From Streptomyces venezuelae (GTDB lineage Bacteria; Actinomycetota; Actinomycetes; Streptomycetales; Streptomycetaceae), in contig NZ_CP029192.1 of the NCBI RefSeq assembly GCF_008642315.1, positions 3,224,001 to 3,288,000 on the forward strand: a stretch of 64,000 bases of DNA. The letters run 5' to 3'. Below are positions 1 to 8,493 of the stretch, in pieces (within the stretch, counting starts at the first letter, position 1; each line of letters opens with the position of its first letter). Both the position numbers and the translations under genes were made by a program. The notes under the pieces are model-generated. The model made no database searches, was not told where the DNA came from, and worked only from the letters and a program-made list of their open reading frames with translations.

Positions 1-407
1 GCGTGCAGGCCCGCGTCCTCGATCGCCTCCCAGCCGATTTCGAGCATGAGGCGCTGCTGCGGGTCCATCGCGGCCGCCTCGCGCGGCGAGATCCCGAAGA
101 ACTCGGCGTCGAACAGGTCCGGCCCGTCGAGGAAGGCACCGTGCTCCATGGCGGCGGCGTCGGAGTCACCGGCCGCGCCCACGCCAGCCCCCGTACCCGC
201 ACCCGTCTCCGCGCCTAGGCCCGTCTCCGCACCCGCGCGCCGCCCCCACCGCCCCGCCGGAACCGAAGTGACGGCGTGCCGACCGGAGCTGAGGAGCCGC
301 CAGAACGCGGCCGGGCTGCTCGCCCCGGGCAGCCGGCAGGCGATGCCGACGACCGCGATCGCGCTTTCGGTCTCTCGGTCCGACAGCGCAGCAGGAACTA
401 CGGACAT
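1..407 (-). CDS. Type I polyketide synthase, N-terminal ketosynthase fragment (partial)
   Basis: This gene is cut by the left window edge, so only the first 135 codons are present. The protein begins [10 protein letters not shown] and shows the start of a beta-ketoacyl synthase: [13 protein letters not shown] (residues 17-29), [21 protein letters not shown] (35-55), and [20 protein letters not shown] plus [20 protein letters not shown] (about 92-133). These are family hallmarks of modular or iterative type I PKS; the catalytic Cys lies outside the window. No N-terminal docking helix is visible, so this may be a first module or an iterative enzyme. Residues 59-81 are an unusual Gly/Ala/Thr/Glu low-complexity insertion. 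The gene is divergent from the terpene operon. ATG at 407 is the first start in frame with the KS homology. Confidence 0.9.
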   Translation of the reverse strand, partial: MSVVPAALSDRETESAIAVVGIACRLPGASSPAAFWRLLSSGRHAVTSVPAGRWGRRAGAETGLGAETGAGTGAGVGAAGDSDAAAMEHGAFLDGPDLFDAEFFGISPREAAAMDPQQRLMLEIGWEAIEDAGLH

Positions 408-1078
408 TTAGGCACCTTCCCCCGACGCCTGAAAAAACGCTCACCTGTCCCTCTGTACGAAGAGGAACCGTAAGCGCACTTGAATAAGTCGGCCGCACTC
501 GAGACCGGCTCAAAAAGCACACGCAGATGTGTCGACAGAGGACACACGATTCGGCAACTCGGGCCATTTGAGGCCACATTGCCAAGGTATATTGATCAAC
601 TACGGTGATCCGAACGTACCCCAGCCCGCAGCGCCACGCAACCATGTTCCCGACGCCCGGGAGCCACGGGTAAGGGCCGGGTAAGGGACTGCGTGGGACC
701 GCCACCCACCCCCGGACCGCCCCAAGTGATCCCTTCCGAATCTGCGGATCTTGTGCCTAGACTGGCGGCGCATCAGAGAGTTGGCCGGACTCCGACGGGG
801 GAAATGTCGAGTGGCAACCAGAGCTCTTCCACACACACGTACGGGCATGCCGCGCATGAGCCACCGTAAGGCGGCCGGGCGGTAGCCGACGATCGGCAAC
901 CAAAGACAGCATTGAGAGCGGCCCCACGACGTGGGTCCATCAGGCATGCCCGTAAAAGGTATTGCCCTGCTCTCCTCTTTGTCGTGGATTTCGCCGAGGG
1001 CCGGAGAGCTTCTGCGCCAGCACCCTCGCCCCTCCAACGAGAACCCTTCCAATATGCCGAACGGGGGAAGTTGGCTCA
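408..1078. promoter_or_regulatory. Divergent intergenic region between PKS and terpene operon
   Basis: I see no convincing gene in these 671 bases; the open frames here are short and lack family similarity. The region should carry the promoters of the PKS gene (leftward) and the terpene operon (rightward). A weak vegetative-like pair TTCCGA (734-739), 18-base spacer, TAGACT (758-763) points toward the terpene genes. A TTGATCAA palindrome lies near 590-600 in a locally AT-rich patch. Neither signal is strong enough to call a start site. No regulator gene is visible in the cluster. Confidence 0.4.
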
Positions 1079-2158
1079 ATGACAGTACCCATAACCGCGT
1101 TGGACGCTTTAGACGCGGAAAAAATTCTCGCGTCAGTGGACGACACGCTCACGGACTTTCTGGAATCCAAGAACGACGCCACGGCACAACCGCACCTGCC
1201 CTATCTCTCGCAGCTGGTGGGGGATTTCCTGGCGGGGGGCAAGCGCATCCGCCCCCTTCTCTGCGTGACGGGCTGGCACGCGATCGGGTGCGGTGACGAC
1301 GTCGAACCGATCATTCGGGTCGCCGCCTGCCTGGAGTTGTTCCACGCCTTCGCGCTCATCCATGACGACGTCATGGACAACAGCGACACCCGCCGCGGCC
1401 GCCCCACCATTCACCGCACGATGGCGGCGCACCGCGCCCTGTCGCGGGGTTCGGACGACGCCGAATGGTTCGGTGTGAGCGCCGCGGTCCTGCTCGGCGA
1501 TCTCACCCTCACCTGGTCCGACGAACTCCTGCACAAGGCCGGGCTCACCCGCACCCAACTCGACGCGGCGCTGCCGCTGATCGGCGAAATGCGCACCGAG
1601 TTGATGCTGGGTCAGTACCTCGACCTGCATGCCACCGGCGGGCTGACGGACGACGTCGACGCCACGCTGAACATCTACCGGTACAAGACGGCCAAGTACA
1701 CCATCGAGCGCCCCTTGCACATCGGTGCGGCCATCGCGGGCGCCGGACCGGCGGTCCTGACCGCCTTCAGCGACTACGCGCTCCCGCTCGGCGAGGCCTT
1801 CCAGCTCCGCGACGACCTGCTCGGGGTGTACGGCGACCCGCTGGTCACCGGGAAGTCCCGGCTCGACGACCTTCGGGCGGGCAAGAACACCGCCCTGACC
1901 GCGCTCGCGCTCAGCCGCGCGACCAGCGAGCAGACGGACCGGCTTCGCCGGCTGCTCGGCGATCCGCTCCTCGACGAGGACGGCGCCGACGTCGTGCGCG
2001 GCATCTTCGAGGCGACCGGCGCACGGGCCGGCATCGAGCGCATGATCGACGACCGCAGGCGACAGGCGCTGCGCGCCCTGGAACGGGCCCCGTTCACCAC
2101 GGACGCGACCGTCGCCCTTGAGCAGATCACCCGCAAGGCCATTGTGAGGGACTCATGA
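1079..2158 (+). CDS. cotB1: Geranylgeranyl diphosphate synthase (polyprenyl synthetase), CotB1-like
   Basis: This 359-residue trans-prenyltransferase should condense IPP with allylic diphosphates to the C20 precursor GGPP for the downstream cyclase. The first Asp-rich motif DDVMD (residues 96-100) is followed by RRGRP (105-109), and the second motif is DDLLG (245-249). GGKRIRP (53-59) is the usual IPP-binding stretch. The frame is open from 962, but ATG 1079 is preferred because ggggaag lies about 8 bases upstream and the Met begins the family-length protein. Its stop overlaps the cyclase start by four bases (ATGA, 2155-2158), indicating translational coupling. The product chain length is inferred from the neighbour, not from the sequence itself. 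Confidence 0.88.
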   Translation: MTVPITALDALDAEKILASVDDTLTDFLESKNDATAQPHLPYLSQLVGDFLAGGKRIRPLLCVTGWHAIGCGDDVEPIIRVAACLELFHAFALIHDDVMDNSDTRRGRPTIHRTMAAHRALSRGSDDAEWFGVSAAVLLGDLTLTWSDELLHKAGLTRTQLDAALPLIGEMRTELMLGQYLDLHATGGLTDDVDATLNIYRYKTAKYTIERPLHIGAAIAGAGPAVLTAFSDYALPLGEAFQLRDDLLGVYGDPLVTGKSRLDDLRAGKNTALTALALSRATSEQTDRLRRLLGDPLLDEDGADVVRGIFEATGARAGIERMIDDRRRQALRALERAPFTTDATVALEQITRKAIVRDS

Positions 2159-3072
2159 CCACTGACATTTCCGCACCCCGGCAGACCGAACTCTCCGGCA
2201 TGATGCGGCACTGGGAGAAAAGCACCACGAAGTTCGCGGAGGCTTTCGAGCAGTACATCGGGAGGGGCCCGGAGATGGTGCCCCTCACCGATGCCGAACT
2301 GCGGGAGATCATCGACGCCTGCAACACGGCGGTGGCGCCTTTCGGGAAGTCGGTCTCGGACGAGCGCTGGATCTCGTACATGGATGTCGTCCGGTGGTCG
2401 CAGAGCGCCCGCCACATCAAAGACATGGAGGCCTTCAAGGCCGTCTGCATCCTGAATTGCGTCACCTTCGTGTGGGACGACATGGATCCGGCGCTGCACG
2501 ACTTCGACGCCTTCTTTCCCGAACTGCGGAAGATCTGCGAGAAGTACTACAGCGAGGAAGACGCCCGATTCGCCCTCGAAGGGGCACGCGCCTTCATCAC
2601 CAGCGACCACATGTTCCGCGGCTCACCCATCAAGGAAGTGCTCTGCACCACTTCCCCGGAGCAGTACTTCAGGTTCCGGGTCACTGATGTGGGCGTCGAC
2701 TTCTGGATGAACATGTCGTACCCGATCTACCGCAACGCGGAATTCACCGAACACGCGAAGACGGGTCTGGCCGCCCGTATGACGACACGCGGTCTCGCGA
2801 TCGTCAACGACTTCTATTCCTATGACCGCGAGGTGTCGCTGGGGCAGATAACCAACTGCTTCCGGCTGTGCGACGTGTCGGACCAGAGCGACTTCGAGCG
2901 GTTCTTCGAGGACCGGCTCGACGACATCATCGAGGACCTGCGCTGCATAGCCGCCTTCGACGACATCACGCGAGATGTCCTGTTCGACCTCGTTTACGGC
3001 AACTTCGTGTGGACCACCAGCAACAAGCGGTACAAAGCGGCCGTGAACAACGTCAACTCGCGTATTCAGTAG
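2155..3072 (+). CDS. cotB2: Class I diterpene cyclase, cyclooctat-9-en-7-ol synthase type (CotB2-like)
   Basis: This 305-residue protein aligns, from memory, almost end to end with Streptomyces CotB2, which cyclises GGPP to the 5-8-5 alcohol cyclooctat-9-en-7-ol. It has the Asp-rich motif DDMD at 108-111 (numbered two lower than CotB2) and the NSE motif NDFYSYDRE at 218-226. The pocket residues N101, F105, F147, W184 and W286 correspond to CotB2 N103, F107, F149, W186 and W288. The pyrophosphate-sensing R292-Y293 is also present. Conservation of these product-determining residues supports the same ring system. It overlaps the GGPP synthase by four bases and is followed by two P450s. A different tricyclic skeleton remains possible, since CotB2 point mutants change product. 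Confidence 0.9.
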   Translation: MTTDISAPRQTELSGMMRHWEKSTTKFAEAFEQYIGRGPEMVPLTDAELREIIDACNTAVAPFGKSVSDERWISYMDVVRWSQSARHIKDMEAFKAVCILNCVTFVWDDMDPALHDFDAFFPELRKICEKYYSEEDARFALEGARAFITSDHMFRGSPIKEVLCTTSPEQYFRFRVTDVGVDFWMNMSYPIYRNAEFTEHAKTGLAARMTTRGLAIVNDFYSYDREVSLGQITNCFRLCDVSDQSDFERFFEDRLDDIIEDLRCIAAFDDITRDVLFDLVYGNFVWTTSNKRYKAAVNNVNSRIQ

Positions 3073-3085
3073 GGAAGCGAGAAAC

Positions 3086-4456
3086 GTGACCACGGCGAAG
3101 GAATCCGTCAAACAGGAACGCTCCTGGTCGTTCGGGACCGCACCGGGAGCGGTCCCCCTCCTGGGGCACGCGCTCGCGCTCTGGCGCCGTCCGCTGGACT
3201 TCCTGGCCTCCCTGCCCGCCCACGGGGACCTGGTCGAGATCCGGCTCGGCCCGAGCCGCGCCTATCTGGCCTGCCACCCCGAGCTCGTCCACCACGTGCT
3301 GGTGAACCCCCGCGTGTTCGACAAGGGCGGCGTCTTCGACAAGGCCCGCCAGCTGCTCGGCAACAGCCTCTCCGTGTCCCGCGGCGACGACCACCGCTTC
3401 CAACGGCGCGTCATCCAGCCCGCGTTCCACGCGACCAAGATCGCCGACTACACCGCGGCGGTCGGCGACGACACCCGCGCCGCGATCGACGCTTGGCGGC
3501 CCGGGCAGACGCAGGACATCGGCGAGGCCATGCACGCCCTCCTCATGCGGGTCGCCGCGAGGACGCTCTTCTCCACCAGCGTCGACACGGCGACCATCGA
3601 GGAGGCGCGGCAGTGTCTGCTCACCGTCTCCGAGGGCATCTACAAGCGCACGGTCGCACCGCTCGGCCTGAAGGAGAAGCTGCCCACGGCCGAGAACCGG
3701 CGCTACGCGTGGTCGAACACACGGCTGCGGGAGATCGTCGAGACGATGATCAGTGAGCGCCGCCGGTCCGACGAGGACCACGGCGACCTCCTCTCCACCC
3801 TCCTGCGGGCCGAACACCCGGAGTCCGGGCAGCGTCTGACGGACGAGGAGGTCCTCGACCAGGTCGTCACCTTCCTGGTGGCGGGCAGCGAGACGACCGC
3901 CTCGACGCTCGCCTTCGTCTTCCACCTGATGGGCGCGCACCCCGAGGTCGAGGAGCGGGTGCACGCCGAGATCGACGCCGCCGTCGGGGACCGCTCACCG
4001 GTCTTCGACGACCTCCCGAAGCTGGAGTACACCCGCGCGGTCATCACCGAGGCGCTGCGCCTGTATCCGCCGTCCTGGATGTCCATGCGGGTGGCGTCGG
4101 CCGACACCGAGCTCGGCGGGCACCCGATCCCGTCGGGCGCCATGGTCGTGTACAGCGCCTGGGCCATGCACCACAACCCCGAACTCTTCCCCGAGCCGGA
4201 GAAGTTCGACCCCGGCCGCTGGCTGGACGAGCGCGCGAAGAACGTGCCGCGCGGGGCCCTGCTGCCGTTCGGGGCGGGCAGCCACAAGTGCATCGGCGAT
4301 GTGCTCGCGCTCACCGAGACCGCCCTCATCGTGGCGACCATCGCCAGCCGGTGGCGGCTCCGCCCCGTGCCCGGCAGCACGCTGAAGCCGCAGCCCAAGG
4401 CCACCCTCGAAGCCGGCACGCTGCCCATGCGCTGCGAACAGCGCCGGCCGTCCTGA
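3086..4456 (+). CDS. cotB3: Cytochrome P450, first diterpene hydroxylase (CotB3-like)
   Basis: This 456-residue P450 has the I-helix AGSETT (266-271), the K-helix EALR (322-325) and the haem loop PFGAGSHKCIG with ligand Cys402. It belongs to the unusual P450 type that begins with a proline-rich, substrate-channel stretch and lacks a membrane anchor. By position after the cyclase it matches CotB3, which hydroxylates C-5 of cyclooctat-9-en-7-ol. The GTG start at 3086 follows gggaagcga and lies 13 bases after the cyclase stop. It is clearly paralogous to the next gene, sharing SLPAHGDLVE and IASRWRLRPVP. Redox partners are not encoded nearby; the ferredoxin at 31734 is distant. Assignment to C-5 rather than C-18 oxidation is inferred from order only. 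Confidence 0.85.
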   Translation: MTTAKESVKQERSWSFGTAPGAVPLLGHALALWRRPLDFLASLPAHGDLVEIRLGPSRAYLACHPELVHHVLVNPRVFDKGGVFDKARQLLGNSLSVSRGDDHRFQRRVIQPAFHATKIADYTAAVGDDTRAAIDAWRPGQTQDIGEAMHALLMRVAARTLFSTSVDTATIEEARQCLLTVSEGIYKRTVAPLGLKEKLPTAENRRYAWSNTRLREIVETMISERRRSDEDHGDLLSTLLRAEHPESGQRLTDEEVLDQVVTFLVAGSETTASTLAFVFHLMGAHPEVEERVHAEIDAAVGDRSPVFDDLPKLEYTRAVITEALRLYPPSWMSMRVASADTELGGHPIPSGAMVVYSAWAMHHNPELFPEPEKFDPGRWLDERAKNVPRGALLPFGAGSHKCIGDVLALTETALIVATIASRWRLRPVPGSTLKPQPKATLEAGTLPMRCEQRRPS

Positions 4457-4548
4457 GGAAGCCGCCCCTCGCTGTCCGGTCCCCCGCGGCCCGGCCGCCC
4501 GCGCCGGAGGCCGGCGCACCCCGACGTAGGCGAAGAGATGAAGGAGAC

Positions 4549-5916
4549 ATGGGTACGAGAACCGCGCACCAGCAGCCCGCGACACACGACTGGCGGTTCG
4601 CCGCCGCGCCGGGACGTCTGCCGCTGATCGGGCACGCCGTACAGATGGCCCGCAGGCCGACGGAGTTCCTGTCCTCGCTGCCGGCCCACGGCGACCTGGT
4701 CGAACTCCGGCTCGGCCCCAACCGCGCCTTCCTGCCCTGCCATCCCGACCTGGTCCAGCAGATCCTGCTCAACGCGCGCGTCTACGACACGGGCGGACCG
4801 GTGAAGGAGAAGGCCCGCCCGATCCTGGGCAACGGCCTGATCACCTCCGACTGGGCGGACCACCGCAGGCAGCGGCGGCTGGTGCAGCCCGCCTTCCACA
4901 CCGCGCGGCTCCCCGCGTACGCCGAGGTGATGCAGTACGAGAGCGAGGTCGAGGCCCGGGCATGGGAGGCGGGCAGGGCCATCGACATCAGCAACACCAT
5001 GCAGGCGCTGACCGCCCGGGTCACCGCCCGCGCGCTGTTCTCCACCGACATCGCGGGCAAGGCGGTCGCCGAGATCCAGCACTGCCTGCCGGTCATCGTG
5101 CACGGCGCGTACCGGCAGGCGATGGACCCCACCGGGCTGTTCGCGAAGCTCCCCATCGCGGCCAACCGCCGCTTCGACGAGGCGCTGACCCGCATGCACC
5201 GGCTGATCAACCAGATCGTCGAGGACTACCGGCGCACCGACGACGACCGCGGCGACCTGCTGTCGGCGCTGCTCACCGCCGAGGACCCGGAGACCGGCGG
5301 CCGCCTGGACGACCAGGAGGTCCACGACCAGGTCATGACGCTGCTGCTGGCCGGGATCGAGACGACGGCCAGCGCCCTCGCCTGGACCTTCCACCTCCTC
5401 GGGCGGAATCCGAAGGTCGAGGCGGCCCTGCACGCCGAGCTCGACGAGGTGCTCGACGGCCGGGTGGCCGGCTACGCCGACATCCCGGACCTCGACTACA
5501 GCCGCAGGGTGTTCACCGAGAGCCTGCGGCTCTACCCGCCCGCCTGGCTCTACACGCGGACCACCACGGAGGCCACGGAACTCGCGGGACGAGAGCTCCC
5601 GCCGAACTCCGACATCCTGGTCAGCCCCTACGTCCTGCACCACAACCCCGCGCTGTTCAAGGACCCCGAGTCCTTCGACCCCGACCGGTGGCTCCCGGAG
5701 CGGACGAAGGACGTGTCGCGCGGCAGCTATCTGCCGTTCGGCGCCGGCAGCCGCAAGTGCATCGGGGACGTGTTCGGCATGACGGAGGCGACGATCGCCC
5801 TGGCGACCATCGCGTCGCGCTGGCGGCTGCGGCCCGTGCCGAACACGAAGGTCCGGCCGCGGCCGCACATGAGCCTCAGCGCAGGACCGCTCCCGATGAT
5901 CCCGTCGCGGCGCTAA
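4549..5916 (+). CDS. cotB4: Cytochrome P450, second diterpene hydroxylase (CotB4-like)
   Basis: This 455-residue P450 has AGIETT (268-273), ESLR (324-327) and the haem loop PFGAGSRKCIG with Cys404. It matches CotB4, which installs the C-18 hydroxyl to give cyclooctatin. The frame is open upstream to 4288 inside the preceding gene, but ATG 4549 follows a strong aaggag (4541-4546) and gives a protein co-linear with its paralog. The 92-base gap from the previous gene contains no terminator. Its TAA (5914-5916) overlaps the TAG of the convergent marC gene (5913-5915), so the two messages meet tail to tail without any spacer. Confidence 0.85.
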   Translation: MGTRTAHQQPATHDWRFAAAPGRLPLIGHAVQMARRPTEFLSSLPAHGDLVELRLGPNRAFLPCHPDLVQQILLNARVYDTGGPVKEKARPILGNGLITSDWADHRRQRRLVQPAFHTARLPAYAEVMQYESEVEARAWEAGRAIDISNTMQALTARVTARALFSTDIAGKAVAEIQHCLPVIVHGAYRQAMDPTGLFAKLPIAANRRFDEALTRMHRLINQIVEDYRRTDDDRGDLLSALLTAEDPETGGRLDDQEVHDQVMTLLLAGIETTASALAWTFHLLGRNPKVEAALHAELDEVLDGRVAGYADIPDLDYSRRVFTESLRLYPPAWLYTRTTTEATELAGRELPPNSDILVSPYVLHHNPALFKDPESFDPDRWLPERTKDVSRGSYLPFGAGSRKCIGDVFGMTEATIALATIASRWRLRPVPNTKVRPRPHMSLSAGPLPMIPSRR

Positions 5917-6518
5917 CCGCCGTTGATCACCTGCGTCACGCCGTTGATGATCTGCTGCACGGCGATGGCGGACAGCATCATGCCCGCGAGCCGCGTCACG
6001 AGCACGACGCCGCCGTCCTTGATGACGCGGATGATCAGCAGCGAGTACCGCATCACCAGCCAGAGCACCACGTGCATGGCCACGATCGCCGCCCAGACGG
6101 AGATCTGCGTGCCGACGCTGTCGGCGTCCTGCACGGCGAGGATGACGGAGACGATCGCGCCGGGGCCCGCGAGCAGCGGCATGCCCAGCGGGACCAGCGC
6201 AACGTTGACGTCCTTGGTCTGCTTCGGCTCGTCGGTCTTGCCGGTGAGCAGGTCGAGCGCGATGAGGAGCAGCAGCAGGCCGCCCGCGATCATGAGTGCG
6301 GGGACGGAGACATGCAGGTAGTTCAGGATCTGGTGGCCCACGAGGCCGAAGACCGAGATGACGCCGAAGGCGACGCACACGGCCTGGAAGGCCATCCGCT
6401 GCTGCACCTTGGCGGGGCGGCCCGCGGTGAGACCGAGGAAGATCGGGGTGATCCCCGGGGGGTCCATGATCACGAAAAGCGTGAGGAAGAGGGAACCAAA
6501 AACGGCGACGTCGAACAC
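5913..6518 (-). CDS. MarC family integral membrane protein
   Basis: The 201-residue protein has about six hydrophobic segments (for example FGSLFLTLFVIMDPPGITP at the N-terminus and GGLLLLLIALDLLTG in the middle). It also has the MarC hallmarks MDPPG and VPLGMPLLAGPGAI. The family's substrate is unknown; the old link to multiple antibiotic resistance in E. coli was not upheld. I chose the GTG at 6518 (MFDVAVFGSLFL) because aagg lies about ten bases upstream and family members are about 200 residues. A GTG at 6557 would add 13 residues without a ribosome-binding site. It marks the left edge of the conserved Streptomyces core. Confidence 0.8.
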   Translation of the reverse strand: MFDVAVFGSLFLTLFVIMDPPGITPIFLGLTAGRPAKVQQRMAFQAVCVAFGVISVFGLVGHQILNYLHVSVPALMIAGGLLLLLIALDLLTGKTDEPKQTKDVNVALVPLGMPLLAGPGAIVSVILAVQDADSVGTQISVWAAIVAMHVVLWLVMRYSLLIIRVIKDGGVVLVTRLAGMMLSAIAVQQIINGVTQVINGG

Positions 6519-6626
6519 AGTGATGGCCTTGCGGAGAGTCGTACGAAGATGCCGCACGCCACGGAGTCGTGGTGTGCGGTGAAGAGAGAGTGAGGGGGGA
6601 GGGCGGCCCCGGGCGGGGGCGGGCCG

Positions 6627-7511
6627 TCAGGCGGCGGGGCGTCCGCCCGCTCCGGGCACCGGGAACGCTCCCGTGGCCCGGCGCGTGATCTCGCCGTAGA
6701 TCTCGGGGTCCGTGGTGAACTCGCCGAGTACGCAGGTCTTGCGGGTGCCGTGGTAGTCGCTGGACCCGGTGACCAGCAGGTCGAGGTCCCCCGCGAGGGC
6801 GCGCAGCCGGGCGCGGGTCTCGGGCGTGTGGTCCATGTGGTCGACCTCGATGCCGTCCAGGCCCGCTGCCCCGAGGTCGGCTATCACGCTCTCCGGGACG
6901 ACCTTGCCGCGCTTGCTGGCGCCGGGGTGCGCGAGGACGGTGACGCCACCGGCCGCCTTGACCAGGCGGATCGCGTCGAAGGGGTCGAGTTCATGCTTGT
7001 CGGCGTACGCGCGGCCGCCGTCGGCGAGCCACTCGGCGGTGAAGGCGTCGGAGACGGTGGGCACGACACCCAGCTCGACGAGCGCCTCGGCGATGTGCGG
7101 GCGGCCCACCGAGCCGTCGCCCGCGATGCGTGCGACCTGCTCCCAGGTGACCGGCACGCCGAGCCCCTGCAGCTTCTCGATCATCGCCTTCGCGCGCGGC
7201 ACCCGGTCGTCGCGGACCAGCTCGCACTCGCGGGCGAGCTCCGGCTCCTCGGGGTCGAAGAGGTAGGCCAGCATGTGCAGGCCCATGCCGTTGAGTTTGA
7301 AGGAGAGCTCGGCGCCGGTCACCAGGGTCAGCCCCTTCGACAGCTCGCCCAGCTCGCTCAGGGCCTTCTTCGCCTCGGCGTATCCCCGGGTGGTGTCGTG
7401 GTCGGTCAGCGCGACGACGTCGAGGCCGGCGGCCGCCGCGTTGCGGACCAGCTCGGCCGGGGTGTCCGTGCCGTCGGAGGCGGTGGAGTGGGTGTGCAGA
7501 TCGATGCGCAC
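6627..7511 (-). CDS. PHP-domain metal-dependent phosphoesterase
   Basis: The 294-residue protein has the PHP metal motifs in order: HTHSTASDGT near the N-terminus, TDHDT, AHPG, and SSDYHG near the C-terminus. The closest characterised relatives are nucleoside 3',5'-bisphosphate phosphatase/5'-3' exoribonuclease (RNase AM type), so a role in nucleotide or short-RNA turnover is likely but not proven here. GTG 7511 (MRIDLHTH) is chosen because ggag lies nine bases upstream; the 37 residues further upstream in frame are proline/arginine-rich and unlike the family. The enzyme should be cytosolic. Confidence 0.8.
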   Translation of the reverse strand: MRIDLHTHSTASDGTDTPAELVRNAAAAGLDVVALTDHDTTRGYAEAKKALSELGELSKGLTLVTGAELSFKLNGMGLHMLAYLFDPEEPELARECELVRDDRVPRAKAMIEKLQGLGVPVTWEQVARIAGDGSVGRPHIAEALVELGVVPTVSDAFTAEWLADGGRAYADKHELDPFDAIRLVKAAGGVTVLAHPGASKRGKVVPESVIADLGAAGLDGIEVDHMDHTPETRARLRALAGDLDLLVTGSSDYHGTRKTCVLGEFTTDPEIYGEITRRATGAFPVPGAGGRPAA

Positions 7512-7679
7512 GACGCTGACTCCAGGGTTCTGACGGGGCGGACGGCAAGGGCGGCAAGGTGAGGGCGGACGCTCAAGGATAACGGGGATCGGACTCCGTA
7601 CGGGCCGCCCCGGAAGAGGCATCGCTCACCCCGGGGCCCGGCCGCCCCGGAAGGGGCACGCTGCCCCGCGGTCACTCCC

Positions 7680-8321
7680 TCACGGCGTGAGCAGCCGCGG
7701 CGACAGCGCCCCGCACGGCAGCAGGTCCACCTCCGCGCCCGCGTCCCGCAGATCCGTGAGGACCAGCTCGTCGTACATGAGCAGGCCCGACTGCTCCGGC
7801 CACGCGATGGCCCACAGCCACAGGCCGCGCGCCTCCCCCGCGAAGACGGCGCGGTCGTCCGGCGTCCCGGAGACGTGCCACATCGGTGTCGGCCGCCCGG
7901 CGGCGAGCAGCTTGGTCTGCGGCGGCTTCTCGACGCTCATGCGGGGGCCCGGGTCGGGGCCGTCGATGCCCGCGTACCGCGCGCCGAGTCCGACGCCGAG
8001 CTCCTCGGCGACGAGCACCAGCTCACCGACGCCGCCGAGCGGCGCGGGGCCCGAGCAGGCCACGGCCGTCGCCCGGCCGCCGCTCCTGTCGTCGCCCGCG
8101 CAGGCCACGCCCGTGAACAGCCAGCCGACCGGCAGCGGCCACGGCATCCACACCGGGACCTGCGTGCGGTGCACCACGACCTGGAGGGCCTCGACGCTGG
8201 GCGGGATCACGGGCTGCAGCGGGTGCACCGTGCCGTGCACATCGCACTGCCAGGAGTCGGCAAAGAGACCGGGAGCCCTGACCCGGCCACCACACTTCGG
8301 GCAACTGGGTTCGCCCCTCAT
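7680..8321 (-). CDS. Conserved Streptomyces protein with N-terminal zinc ribbon
   Basis: The 213-residue protein starts MRGEPSCPKCGGRVRAPG, with a CxxC knuckle. A second Cys/His pair (WQCDVHG) follows about 20 residues later, consistent with a small zinc ribbon. The rest is Trp- and Pro-rich with no catalytic motif that I recognise. It resembles an actinobacterial domain of unknown function (I believe DUF6758, not verified). The start is uncertain: a gggagga lies ideally placed for TTG at 8330, whereas ATG 8321 is 13 bases from it. The next gene is divergent. No function is assigned. Confidence 0.65.
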   Translation of the reverse strand: MRGEPSCPKCGGRVRAPGLFADSWQCDVHGTVHPLQPVIPPSVEALQVVVHRTQVPVWMPWPLPVGWLFTGVACAGDDRSGGRATAVACSGPAPLGGVGELVLVAEELGVGLGARYAGIDGPDPGPRMSVEKPPQTKLLAAGRPTPMWHVSGTPDDRAVFAGEARGLWLWAIAWPEQSGLLMYDELVLTDLRDAGAEVDLLPCGALSPRLLTP

Positions 8322-8408
8322 AGCGCCCAACGGTCCTCCCCGGTCGCCGCTCCGTCAAGGACGATCACCCGTCCGGTGGCGCTGTCACCAGGCAAAATTA
8401 AGTGTAGC

Positions 8409-8438
8409 TTGCATCAATTAGGCTCTCTAACTTAATAT
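8409..8438 (+). promoter_or_regulatory. Predicted promoter of the MFS gene with overlapping inverted repeat
   Basis: An AT-rich island carries TTGCAT (8409-8414), an 18-base spacer and TAATAT (8433-8438), a good vegetative-type promoter for Streptomyces. It is overlapped by an inverted repeat, TTAAGT (8398-8403) and ACTTAA (8430-8435), flanking the -35 and covering the -10. Such placement suits a repressor operator, but no regulator gene is adjacent. Confidence 0.5.
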
Positions 8439-8493
8439 GTGTATACGTCAACGACTTCCGTGGAGGCAGCGGAAGCAGCGAAGGAGCGGCTGT

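Noticed and set aside
962..1078. Longer start for the GGPP synthase at ATG 962
   Set aside because: The added 39 residues are unlike the family, and the ATG at 1079 has a good ribosome-binding site.
5913..5916. Overlapping stop codons of cotB4 and marC as a regulatory element
   Set aside because: Tail-to-tail overlap is common in compact genomes and nothing else supports a function.
3703..6378. A minus-strand open frame of about 890 codons opposite the two P450 genes
   Set aside because: Both P450s on the plus strand have complete catalytic motifs and ribosome-binding sites; the antisense frame lacks motifs and start signals.
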